NCBI GenBank assembly: GCA_029891385.1
Contig: CM057228.1
Coordinates: 35,901,023 to 35,965,022, forward strand
Direction: 5' to 3'
Length of the DNA stretch: 64,000 nucleotides
Source: Erythroxylum novogranatense
Taxonomy: Eukaryota; Streptophyta; Magnoliopsida; Malpighiales; Erythroxylaceae
Positions 22,376 through 32,760 of this stretch are shown here, one piece after another (the stretch's first letter is position 1; every line of letters begins with the position of its first letter). A program made the translations under genes and the position numbers. The notes beneath the pieces were generated by a model. The model was not told the DNA's origin, made no database searches, and worked only from the letters and a program-made list of their open reading frames with translations.

Positions 22376-23758
22376 TATGCCATGACTCGGCAGGAGGCCC
22401 AGGATTCCCCGGATGTTGTTGCGGGTATGCTTCTAATTTCTGGTTTTGAAGCATATGCATTGTTGGATCCTGGATCCACCCATTCTTTCATTGCACCGCA
22501 TTTAGCATGTAGACTGCATGGGGATAGGCAGAGGTTACAGTATGAGTTAGAGGTGAGTACACCTCTAGGTAGTACGACTGTATTGGGAGAGGTTTGTATA
22601 GGGTGTCAGGTTCAGATCGATCGAGCAGTTTTGAGTGCCGATCTGATCGTTTTGGCTCTGAGGGAGATTGACGTGATTTTGGGGATGGACTGGTTGACTG
22701 CGCATAGGGCTATTATGGACTGTTATACCAAGGAGGTCGTATTGGAGTCTCCTGGTCAGCCCAGAGTTGTGTTTCGAGGGGTTAGTCAGGCAGTGCCAGC
22801 GAGGATGATATCCTTCTTGAGTGCCCTGAGATTGATGCAGGGAGGCTGTGAGACCTATCTGGCTCACGTAGTGGATTCTAGAGTCGAGCCGAGATTGCAG
22901 GATGTTCCCGTAGTCAGGGAATTCCTAGATGTGTTTCCCGAGGAGTTACCGGGATTACCGCCAGAGCGGGAGATAGAGTTTGAGATTGATCTCATTCCCG
23001 GTACAACCCCTATATCGATCCCTCCGTATAGGATGGCACCGGTGGAACTGAGAGAGCTTAAGGCTCAGTTTCAGGAGCTACTGGATAAGGGGTTCATTAG
23101 ATTGAGTGTTTCGCCATGAGGAGCTCCAGTACTGTTTGTGAAGAAGAAGGATGGGATGCTGAGACTGTGTATTGATTATAGGCAGTTGAATCGGGTGACG
23201 GTGAAGAATAAGTATCCACTGCCTAGGATTGACGATTTATTTGATCAGTTGCAGGGAGCTCAGGTGTTCACTAAATTGGATCTGAGGTCAGGTTATTATC
23301 AGTTGAGGATTGCAGAGGCCGATGTGCCTAAGAGTGCTTTCCGGAGTAGGTACGGGCATTTCGAGTTCCTAGTGATGCCGTTTGGGTTGACTAATGCCCC
23401 GACAGTCTTTATGGCTTTGATGAATAGAGTTTTTCAGCCCTACCTGGATCGATTTGTGATAGTATTTATTGACGATATTCTGGTCTATTCGAGGAGTAGA
23501 CAGGAGCATGCTGAGCACCTGAGGATTGTTCTGCAGGTCATAAGAGAGAGGCAGTTGTTCGCCAAATTCACTAAGTGTGAATTCTGGCTTGATGAGATAG
23601 TGTTTCTGGGGCACGTGGTGTCCGGTGAGGGTATTAAGGTGGATCCTCACAAGATAGAGGCAGCGATGAGTTGGGAGATTCTGAGGAGTGTTTCAGAGTT
23701 GCGGAGTTTCCTAGGATTGGCCGGTTATTACCGGAGGTTCGTCGAGGATTTTTGTTGA
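22376..23758 (+). pseudogene. Protease and reverse transcriptase of the inner element
   Basis: The protease is intact by motif: ALLDPGSTHSFIAPHLA near 22455, then LREIDVILGMDW near 22660. The linker runs on to the reverse transcriptase, whose frame is cut at 23117-23119 by TGA where relatives have Trp (SPWGAP). The next open stretch, 23138-23758, has [40 protein letters not shown] and FIDDILVYS. The frame is lost at about 23752, near the start of the RNase H region. Catalytic Asp residues are all kept, so one nonsense change separates most of this region from function. Confidence 0.92.
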
Positions 23759-24250
23759 TCTCCACCCCTTTGACGAAGCTATTGAGGAAGAATGTGCCGT
23801 TTAGATGATCTGAAGAGTGCCAGAAGAGCTTTGAGAAGCTGAAACATCGGTTGACTACTGCACCGGTGTTAGGCATTCCATCTGGGACTAGAGGCTTTGT
23901 GGTTTATAGTGATGCCTCGCATCAGGGATTGAGATGTGTATTGATGCAGCATGGGAGAGTTATAGCGTATGCCTCGAGACAGTTGAGGTCTCACGAGGTG
24001 AATTATCCGGTACATGACTTGGAGTTGGCCGCAGTTGTATTTGCTCTGAAGATCTGGAGGCATTATCTGTATGGGGAGACGTTCCAGATCTTCACCGATC
24101 ATAAGAGTTTGAGGTATCTGTTGAGTCAGAGAGAGCTCAATCTGAGACAAAGGAGATGGATAGAGTTACTGAAGGACTATGACTGCACGATTGAGTATCA
24201 TCCAGGGAAGGCCAATGTGGTGGCCGATGCACTGAGTAGGAGATCGCATG
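23759..24250 (+). pseudogene. RNase H of the inner element
   Basis: After the frameshift, the TPLTKLL region continues in another frame and meets TGA at 23806-23808 where relatives have Trp. The RNase H core then reads openly from 23851 with [35 protein letters not shown] and [10 protein letters not shown], ending with DALSRRS near 24240. It would degrade the RNA strand during reverse transcription. Confidence 0.88.
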
Positions 24251-25800
24251 GCAGTGCAGCTCAGGTTCAGGTTTCGAGGTTACCTGGTCTGATTCAGTTG
24301 AGAGCTCTTAATGTACATATGGATTTGAGTCTGGATGGAGCTCTGATTGCTACTCTGAGGCTGAGGCCGATTTTGCATGACAGGATCCGGAGAGCTCAGG
24401 ATCAAGACCCAGTGTTAGTGAGATTGATTGAGAGAGTCCAGGCCAGTACTGATTCGGAGTTTGAGTTGAGAGATGGGATGTTATGGATGGGACAGAGACT
24501 GTGTGTGCCTGATATTGATGATTTGAGATGTGAGATTCTGGAGGAGGCACATGTAGCTGCCTATGTTATGCATCCTGGTACGACCAAGATGTATCGTACT
24601 CTGAGACAGCATTTCTGGTGGCCTGGTATGAAGAGGCAAGTGACAGTTTATGTTTCCAGGTGTCTGATTTGTCAGCAGGTTAAGGCAGAGCATCAGGCTC
24701 CAGTGGGAAAGTTGCATTCGTTGCCCATCCCGGAGTGGAAATGGGAGCGAATTACCATGGATTTTGTGACGGAGTTGCCTAGGACACCGAGGCGATGATG
24801 CTATCTGGGTCATAGTGGACCGATTGACCGTCGGCTCACTTCTTGCCGATGAGGAGAGCAATACTCTCGATCAGTTGGCCCGAAGTATGTGGCGAAGATT
24901 GTGCGGTTGCATGGGGTTCCTTTGTCGATAGTCTCGAGCGGGGATCCTGTGTTCACCTCGAGGTTCTGGAAGAGCCTACAGACTGCTATGGGTTCGAGGT
25001 TGAACTTCAGTACTGCATTTCATCCTCAGACGGATGGACATAGTGAGAGAATGATTAAGACTGTTGAGGACATGCTTTGGGCATGTGTATTGGAGTTCAG
25101 AGGATCATGGGATCAGTATTTAGCACTGATTGAGTTTGCATATAATAACTAGTATCAGAGTAGTATTGGGATGGCACCGTATGAGGCCTTGTATGGGAGG
25201 CCGTGTCGATCGCCACTGTATTGGGATGAAGAGGGTATGAGATCGATAGAGGGTCCCGAGCTGATTCAGGACACAGTGGATAAGGTACAGTTGATCCGGA
25301 GTCGCATCAAGGCGGCTCAGGACAGACAAAAGAGCTATGTGGATCAGCATCGGCGAGAGATGGAATATAGTGTAGGTGACAGAGTGTTTCTCCGAGTGTC
25401 TCCTTGGAAAGGAGTACTGAGATTTGGCCGTAAGGGCAAGTTGAGCCCTCGGTATATCGGTCCGTATGAGATCCTTGAGAGGATAGGACCGTTGGCTTAC
25501 AGATTGGCATTACCGAGTGAGATGTCCCAGATGCATGATGTATTTCATGTTAGTATGCTCCGACGGTACCGTTCTGACCCGACGCATGTGATTCCGGCTC
25601 AGGAGATTGAGGTAGCCAGTGATTTGACCTATGTTGAGGAGCCGGTACGGATTATAGGATCACGGGTCAAGCAGCTAAGGAACAGGGTGATTCCATTGGT
25701 GAAAGTCCTTTGGAAAAACTACTCTTCTGAGGAAGCTACATGGGAAACTGATGAGCATATGAGGAGTCAGTATCCTCATTTATTCGATCGGACAGGTATT
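24251..25800 (+). pseudogene. Integrase and chromodomain-like tail of the inner element
   Basis: The zinc-binding N-domain is readable ([16 protein letters not shown] then [12 protein letters not shown], 24550-24700). The frame breaks near 24790 inside the first catalytic region, resumes at 24889 with LHGVPLSIVSSGDPVFTSRF, HPQTDGHSERMIKTVEDML and EFAYNN, and stops at TAG 25150-25152 where relatives have Gln or Ser. From 25171 the C-terminal half is open (APYEALYGRPCRSPLYW, GDRVFLRVSPWKGVLRF), ending in the chromodomain-like SSEEATWETDEHM and QYPHLF motifs near 25720-25780. Confidence 0.9.
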
Positions 25801-25826
25801 AAATTTCGAGGACGAAATTTTTTATT

Positions 25827-25836
25827 AGGAGGGGTG
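25827..25836 (+). promoter_or_regulatory. Polypurine tract of the inner element
   Basis: AGGAGGGGTG lies four bases before the 3' LTR, the same position and near-identical sequence as in the other Ty3 elements here. Confidence 0.85.
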
Positions 25837-25839
25837 AAT

Positions 25840-26192
25840 TGTAACATCCCGTTACTGTTAGCAAGGGTATTATGGTAATATTGGGTCAGCTGGGTTGGAC
25901 TTTTGAGGATGACTTAGGATAGATGCTTATATCAATTTCCTTTTTGGTTTTGTTTAGGAGACTGATAGACTTGTCTATTCTGTTTTTGGATGACTGTATT
26001 GAAATTGCTGCCATGATAAGATTATTTTGGATTTTTAAAAGTTACTGATTCCTGATATTATGGTTTTAATTATTGCGATGCCATATGGTTATTATTGGGA
26101 AAATGTTCTGGTAGTGCACCTTTATTGTGAGATACGTGTCGGAGCGACCTTCGGGTTTCCCGATGTGTACCCTACGGTGAGGGGGCGCTACA
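25840..26192 (+). repeat. 3' LTR of the inner element
   Basis: Starts TGTAACATCCCGTTACTG and ends GGGGGCGCTACA. About 16 substitutions against the 5' LTR, most of them transitions. Confidence 0.93.
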
Positions 26193-27519
26193 CACATAAC
26201 ACATAAGCGAAAATAGAAATTCGAATTGCCCGAAGACACTTTTCAAAATCCTGCTTTTCTCCAAAAAAAATTTATATGTCCATATAATGTCAAACTTGAC
26301 ACACTAACATACACAAATCACATCAAATCATATAGCAATTCACATTCAATTTAAATTCATCAATTTAATCACATATCAATCCAATGCATAATAATGAATG
26401 CAATTTATTTCTTTCAAGCATATATCAAAACGTGTACAATTTCATAAAGCACATTGTTCAAATTTTTTTCAGATAATTCAAAAACATGATTTTCATAAAC
26501 CTTGCATTTTCTAAAAATCATTTCCAAAATAAGGAATTTAATCCTTCGAAAACATAATTTTTAAACATTTATATAAACATTAATTTATCAAAAATTTGCT
26601 TCTTAAATTTTCAATTTCATATGCTTATCTTAAAATTCAATAAATAAATATACTACCCACCTCGAATCGATGCTAACAACTTGTTTTGTGCCTCAATTGC
26701 TCCAAAGCCTCCTTCTTTCTTTCACATTAAAATTTCCTAAACCAAAATTACCCAAATTCATCATTATAAAATGCATAGCTACTCAAATGGAGCTTGGAAA
26801 ACTCAAATCCCCCATATTTCCAAGCTATCTAAATCAACAATTTCAAAAATCCCCAAATTCCAAAATTGACCTAAACCAATTCATCCAAATTCAATATCAT
26901 AAATCACTTAATTACTCAAATTGGACTTAGAAAACACCAATTTCATATAAAATCAAGCTGTCTAAATTATCAATTTTTAAAACCTCCAATTTTAAAATTG
27001 GGCATAAACTCCAATTCGCAATTATTTAAAATTGATCCAACATACTTAACAATCTCTCAAATTGACTTCATAAGCTACAAAACCATATCATTATCATGCT
27101 AAAACAACAAAAAACTCAAGAAAATCTCAAAGCTCGAAATTTCCTCTTACCTCATTTCTCCTCAAATTTTTGGATTTCTAGATTCATGATGGAGCTCTCT
27201 TCATTCTCCACCCTTTTCCTTCTTGAATCATCTCTCAAGCCCTTCTTGGAAGCTTCAAAAAATCGAAAACCCTCACTTCTTTCTCTTCTTCTCCATTGCC
27301 GAACCTTCTCCTCTCTTCTCTTCTTTTATTTCTCTTCTTTTCTTTCTTATTTGCTCAAGTGTCGTGGCTCCCTTATCAAAAACGACAACCACCTTATATA
27401 TTCATTAAAAGATAGACAAAAGACCATTTTGCCCTTCCATTCAAAGTCTAAAGTCTTAATTCTTTCATGCTTACATTCGGATATGATTTGCACCACCAAT
27501 TTAAAGGAATTTGCCAAAA

Positions 27520-28150
27520 CTTCCTTCTAAAAAATTGTTCCTTATTGTCTTAATTTCATATTGACACAAGAATCATCCAATTTGGAGCACTACATCAAAA
27601 GTTATGCCCAAAATATTTCAGATATGTCTTATGGTAAATCATTTTCCAGCACGTTATTTCCATCCAGAAATTGACATTCTTAATCACAAAATTGAAACTC
27701 GATGTCTTCATAACAATTGTATCCTTATGTCTCTAGTTTAATCCAAAACAAGAATCACATAATTTTGATTACCAGAGAAAAAGTTATGCTCAAAATACTT
27801 TTAGATGTTCCTAATCCAAAACTGCACACTAATCCGAACTTCAATTCAGAAATTGAAAGTCTTAGGGGCAAAAATTGAAATTTCATTTCTTCATATGAAT
27901 TGTAGCCCCATGTCTTAATATTATTTTGCTTCAAGAATCACCTCAATCGGATCTCCACAGATCCCGAATTTCTCAAAATACTGAACTATGTTCGAAAAAT
28001 TTTCTGACTCACTTTGATTAATTTAATCAACCTTAATTTAATCTCAAAATTTTACAAATTTCCCATAAAAATGTAATTCACTGTCTTAGGAATCCAACGC
28101 TTCAAAAACTAAGTCAATCGGATGTCGGACGGAAAAGATATGAGCGAAAG
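27520..28150 (-). repeat. Repeated LTR module, about four diverged copies
   Basis: Near 27535, 27705, 27890 and 28085 the solo LTR repeats, in the same orientation, a block that in plus-strand text runs CTTCAT..TTGTA, TATGTCTC(TAGTTTA), AAGAATCA, then a GTTATG(C)..CAAAATA-like end. Copies are about 180 bases apart and diverged. The block is the same one that occurs once or twice in each other long LTR here. It encodes nothing recognisable. Confidence 0.6.
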
Positions 28151-28261
28151 ATTGAAGAGGGGTCATATTTCTTATAATCTGGAAATAATAATTAATTAAT
28201 CCGAAAATAATAATTAAATAATTAAAAAAATAAAAATTAATAATAATTTTCTCACAAAAAA

Positions 28262-28296
28262 CCCTCCTCGGGAGGGCGATGCGTCGCCCTCGCGAG
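28262..28296. repeat. Three abutting GC-rich palindromes
   Basis: CCCTCC-TCG-GGAGGG (28262-28276), GGGCGA-TGCG-TCGCCC (28274-28289) and CTCGCGAG (28289-28296) overlap end to end in an AT-rich setting, just left of an (AT)20 tract. All stems are perfect. Confidence 0.9.
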
Positions 28297-28323
28297 AGAG
28301 CTTCCAAAATCTTTTTTTTTCTT

Positions 28324-28325
<2 letters not shown>

Positions 28326-28365
<40 letters not shown>
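28326..28365. repeat. (AT)20 microsatellite
   Basis: An uninterrupted AT dinucleotide repeat of 40 bases within the solo LTR. Confidence 0.97.
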
Positions 28366-28368
<3 letters not shown>

Positions 28369-29380
28369 ATTACTTATTATTCCTTGACCGAAAAATTGCA
28401 TACTTTATATCAAAATAAAGATCAGAACATTATCTAAATCTTTCATGAAGAACTCCAAAGCAAAATCAACCACTAATTAGGTCAATTTCTCAGTCAAAGT
28501 TTCAGCTAAATAATGGTCAATCTATAACACACCTAAACTTTGACTGACCATAACTTTTACTCCTGATATCGAAAAATTACAAACTTTATGGCGACAAAAA
28601 GCTCTTAACATAAACTATAAGTTTCCAGAAGACTATTTTTTCAAGTTTTTCCTTAAAAAAAATCAACCCTCAAGGGCCAAAAAGTCAAACTTTTCATATT
28701 TTCATACTTTTTCTCTTTATTTCTTGATTTTCAACTCCCATTTCAATCAACTCATTCACTTGAATTCTCATAAATTTTTACAAATCTCCATAATAATCAT
28801 AATTATCAAAACCCAATAATTCTTTTATCATGAATTTCCTCAAAGCATAAATGCATCTATTTCACAATGCATATATTAAATCATTCATTTAATTTCACTC
28901 AATATTTCTCAATTCTACTTAAAAATTGGGGTCTAACACATTTACAATTGAATTGGACCAACAATGTCAAAATAATTTCATAGCTTCATTGACCACTTCA
29001 GATTTTTCCTATAAAACATATTCGGTACAACTTTCCATACTAAATCAGATAAGGTGAATGACCAAATTAGATAAAACTTCCTTCTGTAAAATTGTTCTCC
29101 CATTTCTTAGCTTTCTAAGGACACCAAAATCATTTAATTTGGATTAGTATACCAAGATATATCCTCAAAATATTCTAGACGGTTTATAAGTTCCAGCAGA
29201 ATTCATACCTCAACTTCCAACCAAAAGTTGAAACTCTTACAGACAGAATTTAAACTCCATTTCTTCATAAACATTGTATCCCTATGTATCTAGTTTATAA
29301 TGAATCAAAAATTACCTCATTTGGACATCTACATAAAAAGTTATGGTCAAAATACTTAGGTATGTTTGAGCTGTCAAGGG

Positions 29381-29631
29381 GGTTCTCACCGCGGCGAGAA
29401 CAAAAAGTGACGCCGTGACGTACAGCCCAGAAATTTGTTTTTTTTTTGGGATTTCTTGCAACGTTTGCCGCGACAAGATCAAGGGGGTCTCATACGTCGC
29501 GGCGTGCAAATAAGAATGAGCCGCGTCGAGAATAAAAATGGAGGCCGTGACGTACAAGCAAAAATAATCACACGTCGCGACGTACAAAGAGGAATAAGCC
29601 GCAGTGAGAATAAAAACAGACACCGGGACGT
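29381..29631. repeat. CG-rich minisatellite in the right LTR
   Basis: The counterpart of 12165-12486, with the same words (GACGTACAA, GAGCCGCGTCGAGAAT) but fewer units and different CG-to-TG/CA changes. Confidence 0.8.
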
Positions 29632-30825
29632 CTGGTTCTGAAACTCGTCTTTTCCGATTTCTTTTTCCAGATTTTTCACTTCTATACCCAAAATAATCTC
29701 TAAAACTTCACTCCATTTAACTCCTAATCCAGTTCGAATCATTTACATAAGATCAAATTCAAGATTCAATTAAAACATCAAAATCCAACCATCACACATG
29801 TAGCTTCACTTCTACTGGTAAACAACGGACAAAATGTATGCATGTCCATTTCGAATATCTCAAAACCCGAACAGAGTATTTATAAATCTTCCAATCTAGA
29901 GTTCATTCAACACCGTATTAACAATTTCCTACTCTCAATCAATCATCTACTCTATTCAACACCGAAACTAACTTCTCTAACCTCACATGCATGCATTCAT
30001 TTCCACTAAAAAACATCATTATACAACAAAAAAACCCAACTTAAACATAACTTACTTGAATCGACTATGAATTCCAGCAAAGAGGACAGATTAAAAACAT
30101 CAAAAGTCCCAAAGTTTTCATTCGGATGTCAAGTGTTTCTTCACCGAGAACACTTGCAGTGCATTTTTCCTAACTCAAACTCATACTCGTGTATATTATG
30201 CATGCCTTACACATCATCTCTAACATAAGCCATTTGTCTCACAATAATTAGTCCATGTGTCACAATAAGATTGGTCCAAAAATAAATATTTTTCTAAAAT
30301 TCACTAAAAATTCAAAAATGTATTAAATAATATCAAAATTACCGAAACACATTTTAATCATATTTAACAATTCAATTGTACCCGGAAATGTCAAGGAATG
30401 CATGTACAATCATATAAATGTGCAAAAATGTGCATGTCACAATTAATAATGCATGATGTGCATTTTCCTAATTTCTCATAAATTCTCATAATTCCCAATT
30501 CTAGCCCTAACATGGGTAACGGGATGTTACAGAAATCCTTTATATGATTAAACACTTACATGCCTCCTATGTCTTGTCAAATACATGGATTTATCTATAT
30601 ATTTGTATATTTCCTAAAGACTTAAGTTCATGATCAATTTTTATATATGCCCTCACCTTTAAATGCTTAAGATCGATATAAATCTTAATATTTTCACCTT
30701 TAGTATAACAATGTACCACAAACTAACTAGCTGAGCATAAAATGATGATCAACTATATACATATAAAATGAACAGTCATAATACATGAAAAATAAAACAA
30801 CTGTATGAGGAGCTAAATTCAGTGA

Positions 30826-31345
30826 TTCCTAACTAACAATTTCTAAGGACTTTAACAAGTCCATACTATATACACATCTCATAAAATTGATTAGGCACAA
30901 CCCTTTAGTTAGTGGATTAACCAACATGTGCTTAGCTTCTATATGTTGCACCGTGATGTCACCTTTCCATACTAATTCTTTTATAATCAAATATTTGATC
31001 TCCAATTGCTTAGCCTCTATGATATTTTTTTTTGTTACTAAACAATACAATAGAGAGATTATCACAGTACAACCGAATGGTTATAATTATTGAACAAACT
31101 ATAGATAACTCTAAAATCCAATTCTTGAGCCAAACCATTTGTGAAATAGTCCCATAGTATGCTACAAACTCTGCATACATAGTCGATGAACTTACTAGTG
31201 TCTGTTTGACAATCTTTCACAAAACAACACCATTTGCAAACATGAAAATGTACTAATGTGGACTTCCTATCATTTGGACACATAGTAAATTGCGAATCCA
31301 TATAAACAATAAGGTCAAGATTGTCAACTTTCTTAAATGTCAACT
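30826..31345 (-). pseudogene. RNase H of the copia element
   Basis: Two overlapping minus-strand pieces in different frames. 31343-31062 matches the core start (an NDRKSTLVHF block equivalent to the family's DRKSTSGY, then SKFIDY where relatives have a TxxAEY/F block). 31065-30829 matches the end (IIEAKQLEIKYLIIKE, HIEAKHMLVNPLTKGL). The final PLTKGL motif is the usual C terminus of copia RNase H. It is broken by one frameshift at 31062-31065. Confidence 0.8.
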
Positions 31346-31589
31346 TATAATCCTTAATATCCTCGAGATATCTTAAAACTTGTTTGGACTAGAATAAGGA
31401 ACATGCTTCATAGTCTCTCTTTTTGTATCATTCTTTGGACATTGTAGTAAAGATAATCTCTCACAATGAGAGATACGTGTTGCAGTAGCTTTACAATCAA
31501 CCATGTTAAACCTTTGCAATACTCGCTCAATGTATGCTCTCTGTGAGAGATATATCAAGTTTGAATATATGTGCATGGGAATCTAAATC

Positions 31590-31735
31590 ATCATTATTAT
31601 CATCACATCCAGTCTGAAGTCCCGCAATAAAGCGAGATTTGGGAAGATTTTATAGTATGCAGCCTTACCCCTACATATTAGAGAAGCTACTTTTGGTAGA
31701 CCCACATGCAGATATGACGACAAAAAAGTGATGCA
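31590..31735 (-). mobile_element. Au-like SINE, 3' domain
   Basis: On the minus strand the segment reads AGGGGTAAGGCTGCATAC, then a CTTTATTGCGGGACTTCAGA-like stretch and a degenerate GATGATAATAATGATG tail. This follows the 3' domain of plant Au SINEs (GGGGTAAGGTCTGCGTAC, then a GTGGGATT-like stretch and a GTT-type tail). The tRNA-like head is not clear. It sits at the edge of the insertion in the copia reverse transcriptase. Confidence 0.6.
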
Positions 31736-32270
31736 TGTAAAAAGTAAAAAAGTAATACTGGCACGCTAAATAATTATATAAATAAAATTACAATAAATAT
31801 ATAAATAAATAAAAATAAAAATAAAATATAACTTGATTAAAAATAAAATATATTTTAAAACTAAAATATAATGAAATATATCATCTCTTTACCTATAGAA
31901 AAGCACCAATACCCAGATGATAAGAGAGCAATAAAGCATCAAAGAACTATAGAAAAGCACCAATACCCAGATGATAGGAGAGCAATAAAGCATCAAAGAA
32001 CTTGACTTTGACTCAACATATAGAACCACAAAACGTTTGAAACCATAAGATCATTAAGCATAAAAATTCAATCTTGAGAGATCAACATAATCAAACCCAG
32101 AAAACATTAAACACTAAATCAAACAAAGAAGCTAATATCAAAAGTAAAAAAAAATCATAAAGAACATAAATTTCAGAAAACCCAACAAAACCCTGAAAAC
32201 ATCAAAGTAGAAGAGACTGATTAATCAAGAACCATACCCGAAAAGAAAATTCTTAGTCAAAAGCTATTTA
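31736..32270. other. Unidentified insert with a 54-bp tandem duplication
   Basis: Not copia sequence. A 54-base unit opening CTATAGAAAAGCACCAATAC occurs at 31893-31946 and 31947-32000 with one visible difference. The rest is A-rich with exon-flank-like composition but no recognisable coding sequence. It may be gene-derived DNA carried by a transposon, but that is a guess. Confidence 0.5.
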
Positions 32271-32760
32271 ACCTTATGCAATATGGTCACTTGTTAGCAA
32301 GATATCATCCATATATAAAAGTAGAAAAATAACCTTTATCTGCCTTAACATGTAATACAAACATCTTTTCAACTTTAATTTGTACAAAGAAAAATGAGGT
32401 AATAATCTCATCAAACTTTAGGTACCACTTTCTAAAAACTTCTTTCAAACCATATATTGATTTTCTCAATTTTCAAATCATGTTAACTTTATCTTAATCT
32501 TGAAATTCTTCATGTTGTTCTATATAGATCTCTTCATAAAGGTCTCTGTTTAGGAAAGTAGTTGTGGCATCCATCAGTTGTAACTCCATATCATAATGAG
32601 CTATTATTGCTATAATCACTCTAATTACGTCTATCTCTCTGAGTGAACCCTTTAACAACCAATCTGTCTTTAAACTGCTCAGTTTTACCCTAAAATTCCT
32701 TTTTGGTCTTATAAATCCATTTACAACCAACATGTTTACAATTATAATGCAAATCCACAA

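Larger units (their letters stand above)
20813..26192 (+). mobile_element. Ty3/gypsy retrotransposon with 353-bp LTRs, innermost of the nest
   Basis: Both LTRs are 353 bp (20813-21165 and 25840-26192). The flanks TACAT (20808-20812) and CACAT (26193-26197) form a 5-bp target duplication with one mismatch. The interior is in order: primer site, gag, protease, reverse transcriptase, RNase H, integrase, chromodomain-like tail, polypurine tract. By eye the LTRs differ at about 16 of 353 positions. Several frameshifts and stops make it non-autonomous today. Its proteins closely resemble those of the surrounding minus-strand element, although its LTRs are eight times shorter. Confidence 0.93.
19244..28938 (-). 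mobile_element. Solo LTR of about 4.3 kb nested in the Ty3 LTR, itself split
   Basis: It begins TGTTGGGACC and ends GGGGTCTAACA, imperfect inverted TG..CA ends, between identical CATTT copies (19239-19243 and 28939-28943). Removing the inner element leaves about 4310 bp without gag or pol, and no internal repeat of its own start was seen. The simplest reading is one long LTR left by recombination between two LTRs. Minus orientation is inferred from a GCCACTAGTGGGC motif near 20730, a purine-rich tract (on the minus strand, 27180-27380) followed by GTAAG near 27146, and the CTCTAGTTTA module, each matched in other LTRs here. It carries a purine-on-plus K/E-type region near 19260-19560 of unknown meaning. 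Confidence 0.7.
10412..30531 (-). mobile_element. Ty3/gypsy retrotransposon with long LTRs, interrupted by nested elements
   Basis: A complete but non-functional element. The left LTR is 10412-13385, the interior 13386-17920, and the right LTR 17921-30531 minus a 9.7-kb insertion. It is flanked by GAAAG (10407-10411) and GAAAT (30532-30536), a 5-bp target duplication with one change. On the minus strand the order is LTR, Met-tRNA primer site, gag, protease, reverse transcriptase, RNase H, integrase, chromodomain-like tail, polypurine tract, LTR, the order of plant chromoviruses. The long LTRs and the tail motif suggest the Tekay/Del group, but the clade needs a phylogeny. Confidence 0.92.
17921..30531 (-). 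repeat. Right LTR (upstream LTR in element sense), split by an insertion
   Basis: LTR pieces are 17921-19243 and 28939-30531, starting TGCAACATCCC and ending GGGATGTTACA. After removal of 9700 bases (the element at 19244-28938 plus one copy of its CATTT duplication) it is 2911 bp against 2974 bp for its partner. The difference is mostly in the CG-rich minisatellite. Confidence 0.9.
31373..32760 (-). pseudogene. Reverse transcriptase of the copia element, split by insertions
   Basis: 32760-32494 holds the N-terminal part (the LKTDWLLKG and VIRVIIAIIAHYDMELQLMD blocks, then TTFLNRDLYEEIYIEQ). 32480-32280 has KRSIYGLKQ-like sequence and the catalytic YMDDIL near 32300. Similarity resumes only at 31576-31373 with LSQRAYIERVLQRFNM and CPKNDTKRE. 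The intervening 690 bases are foreign. Several frames are used, so it is inactive. Confidence 0.85.
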
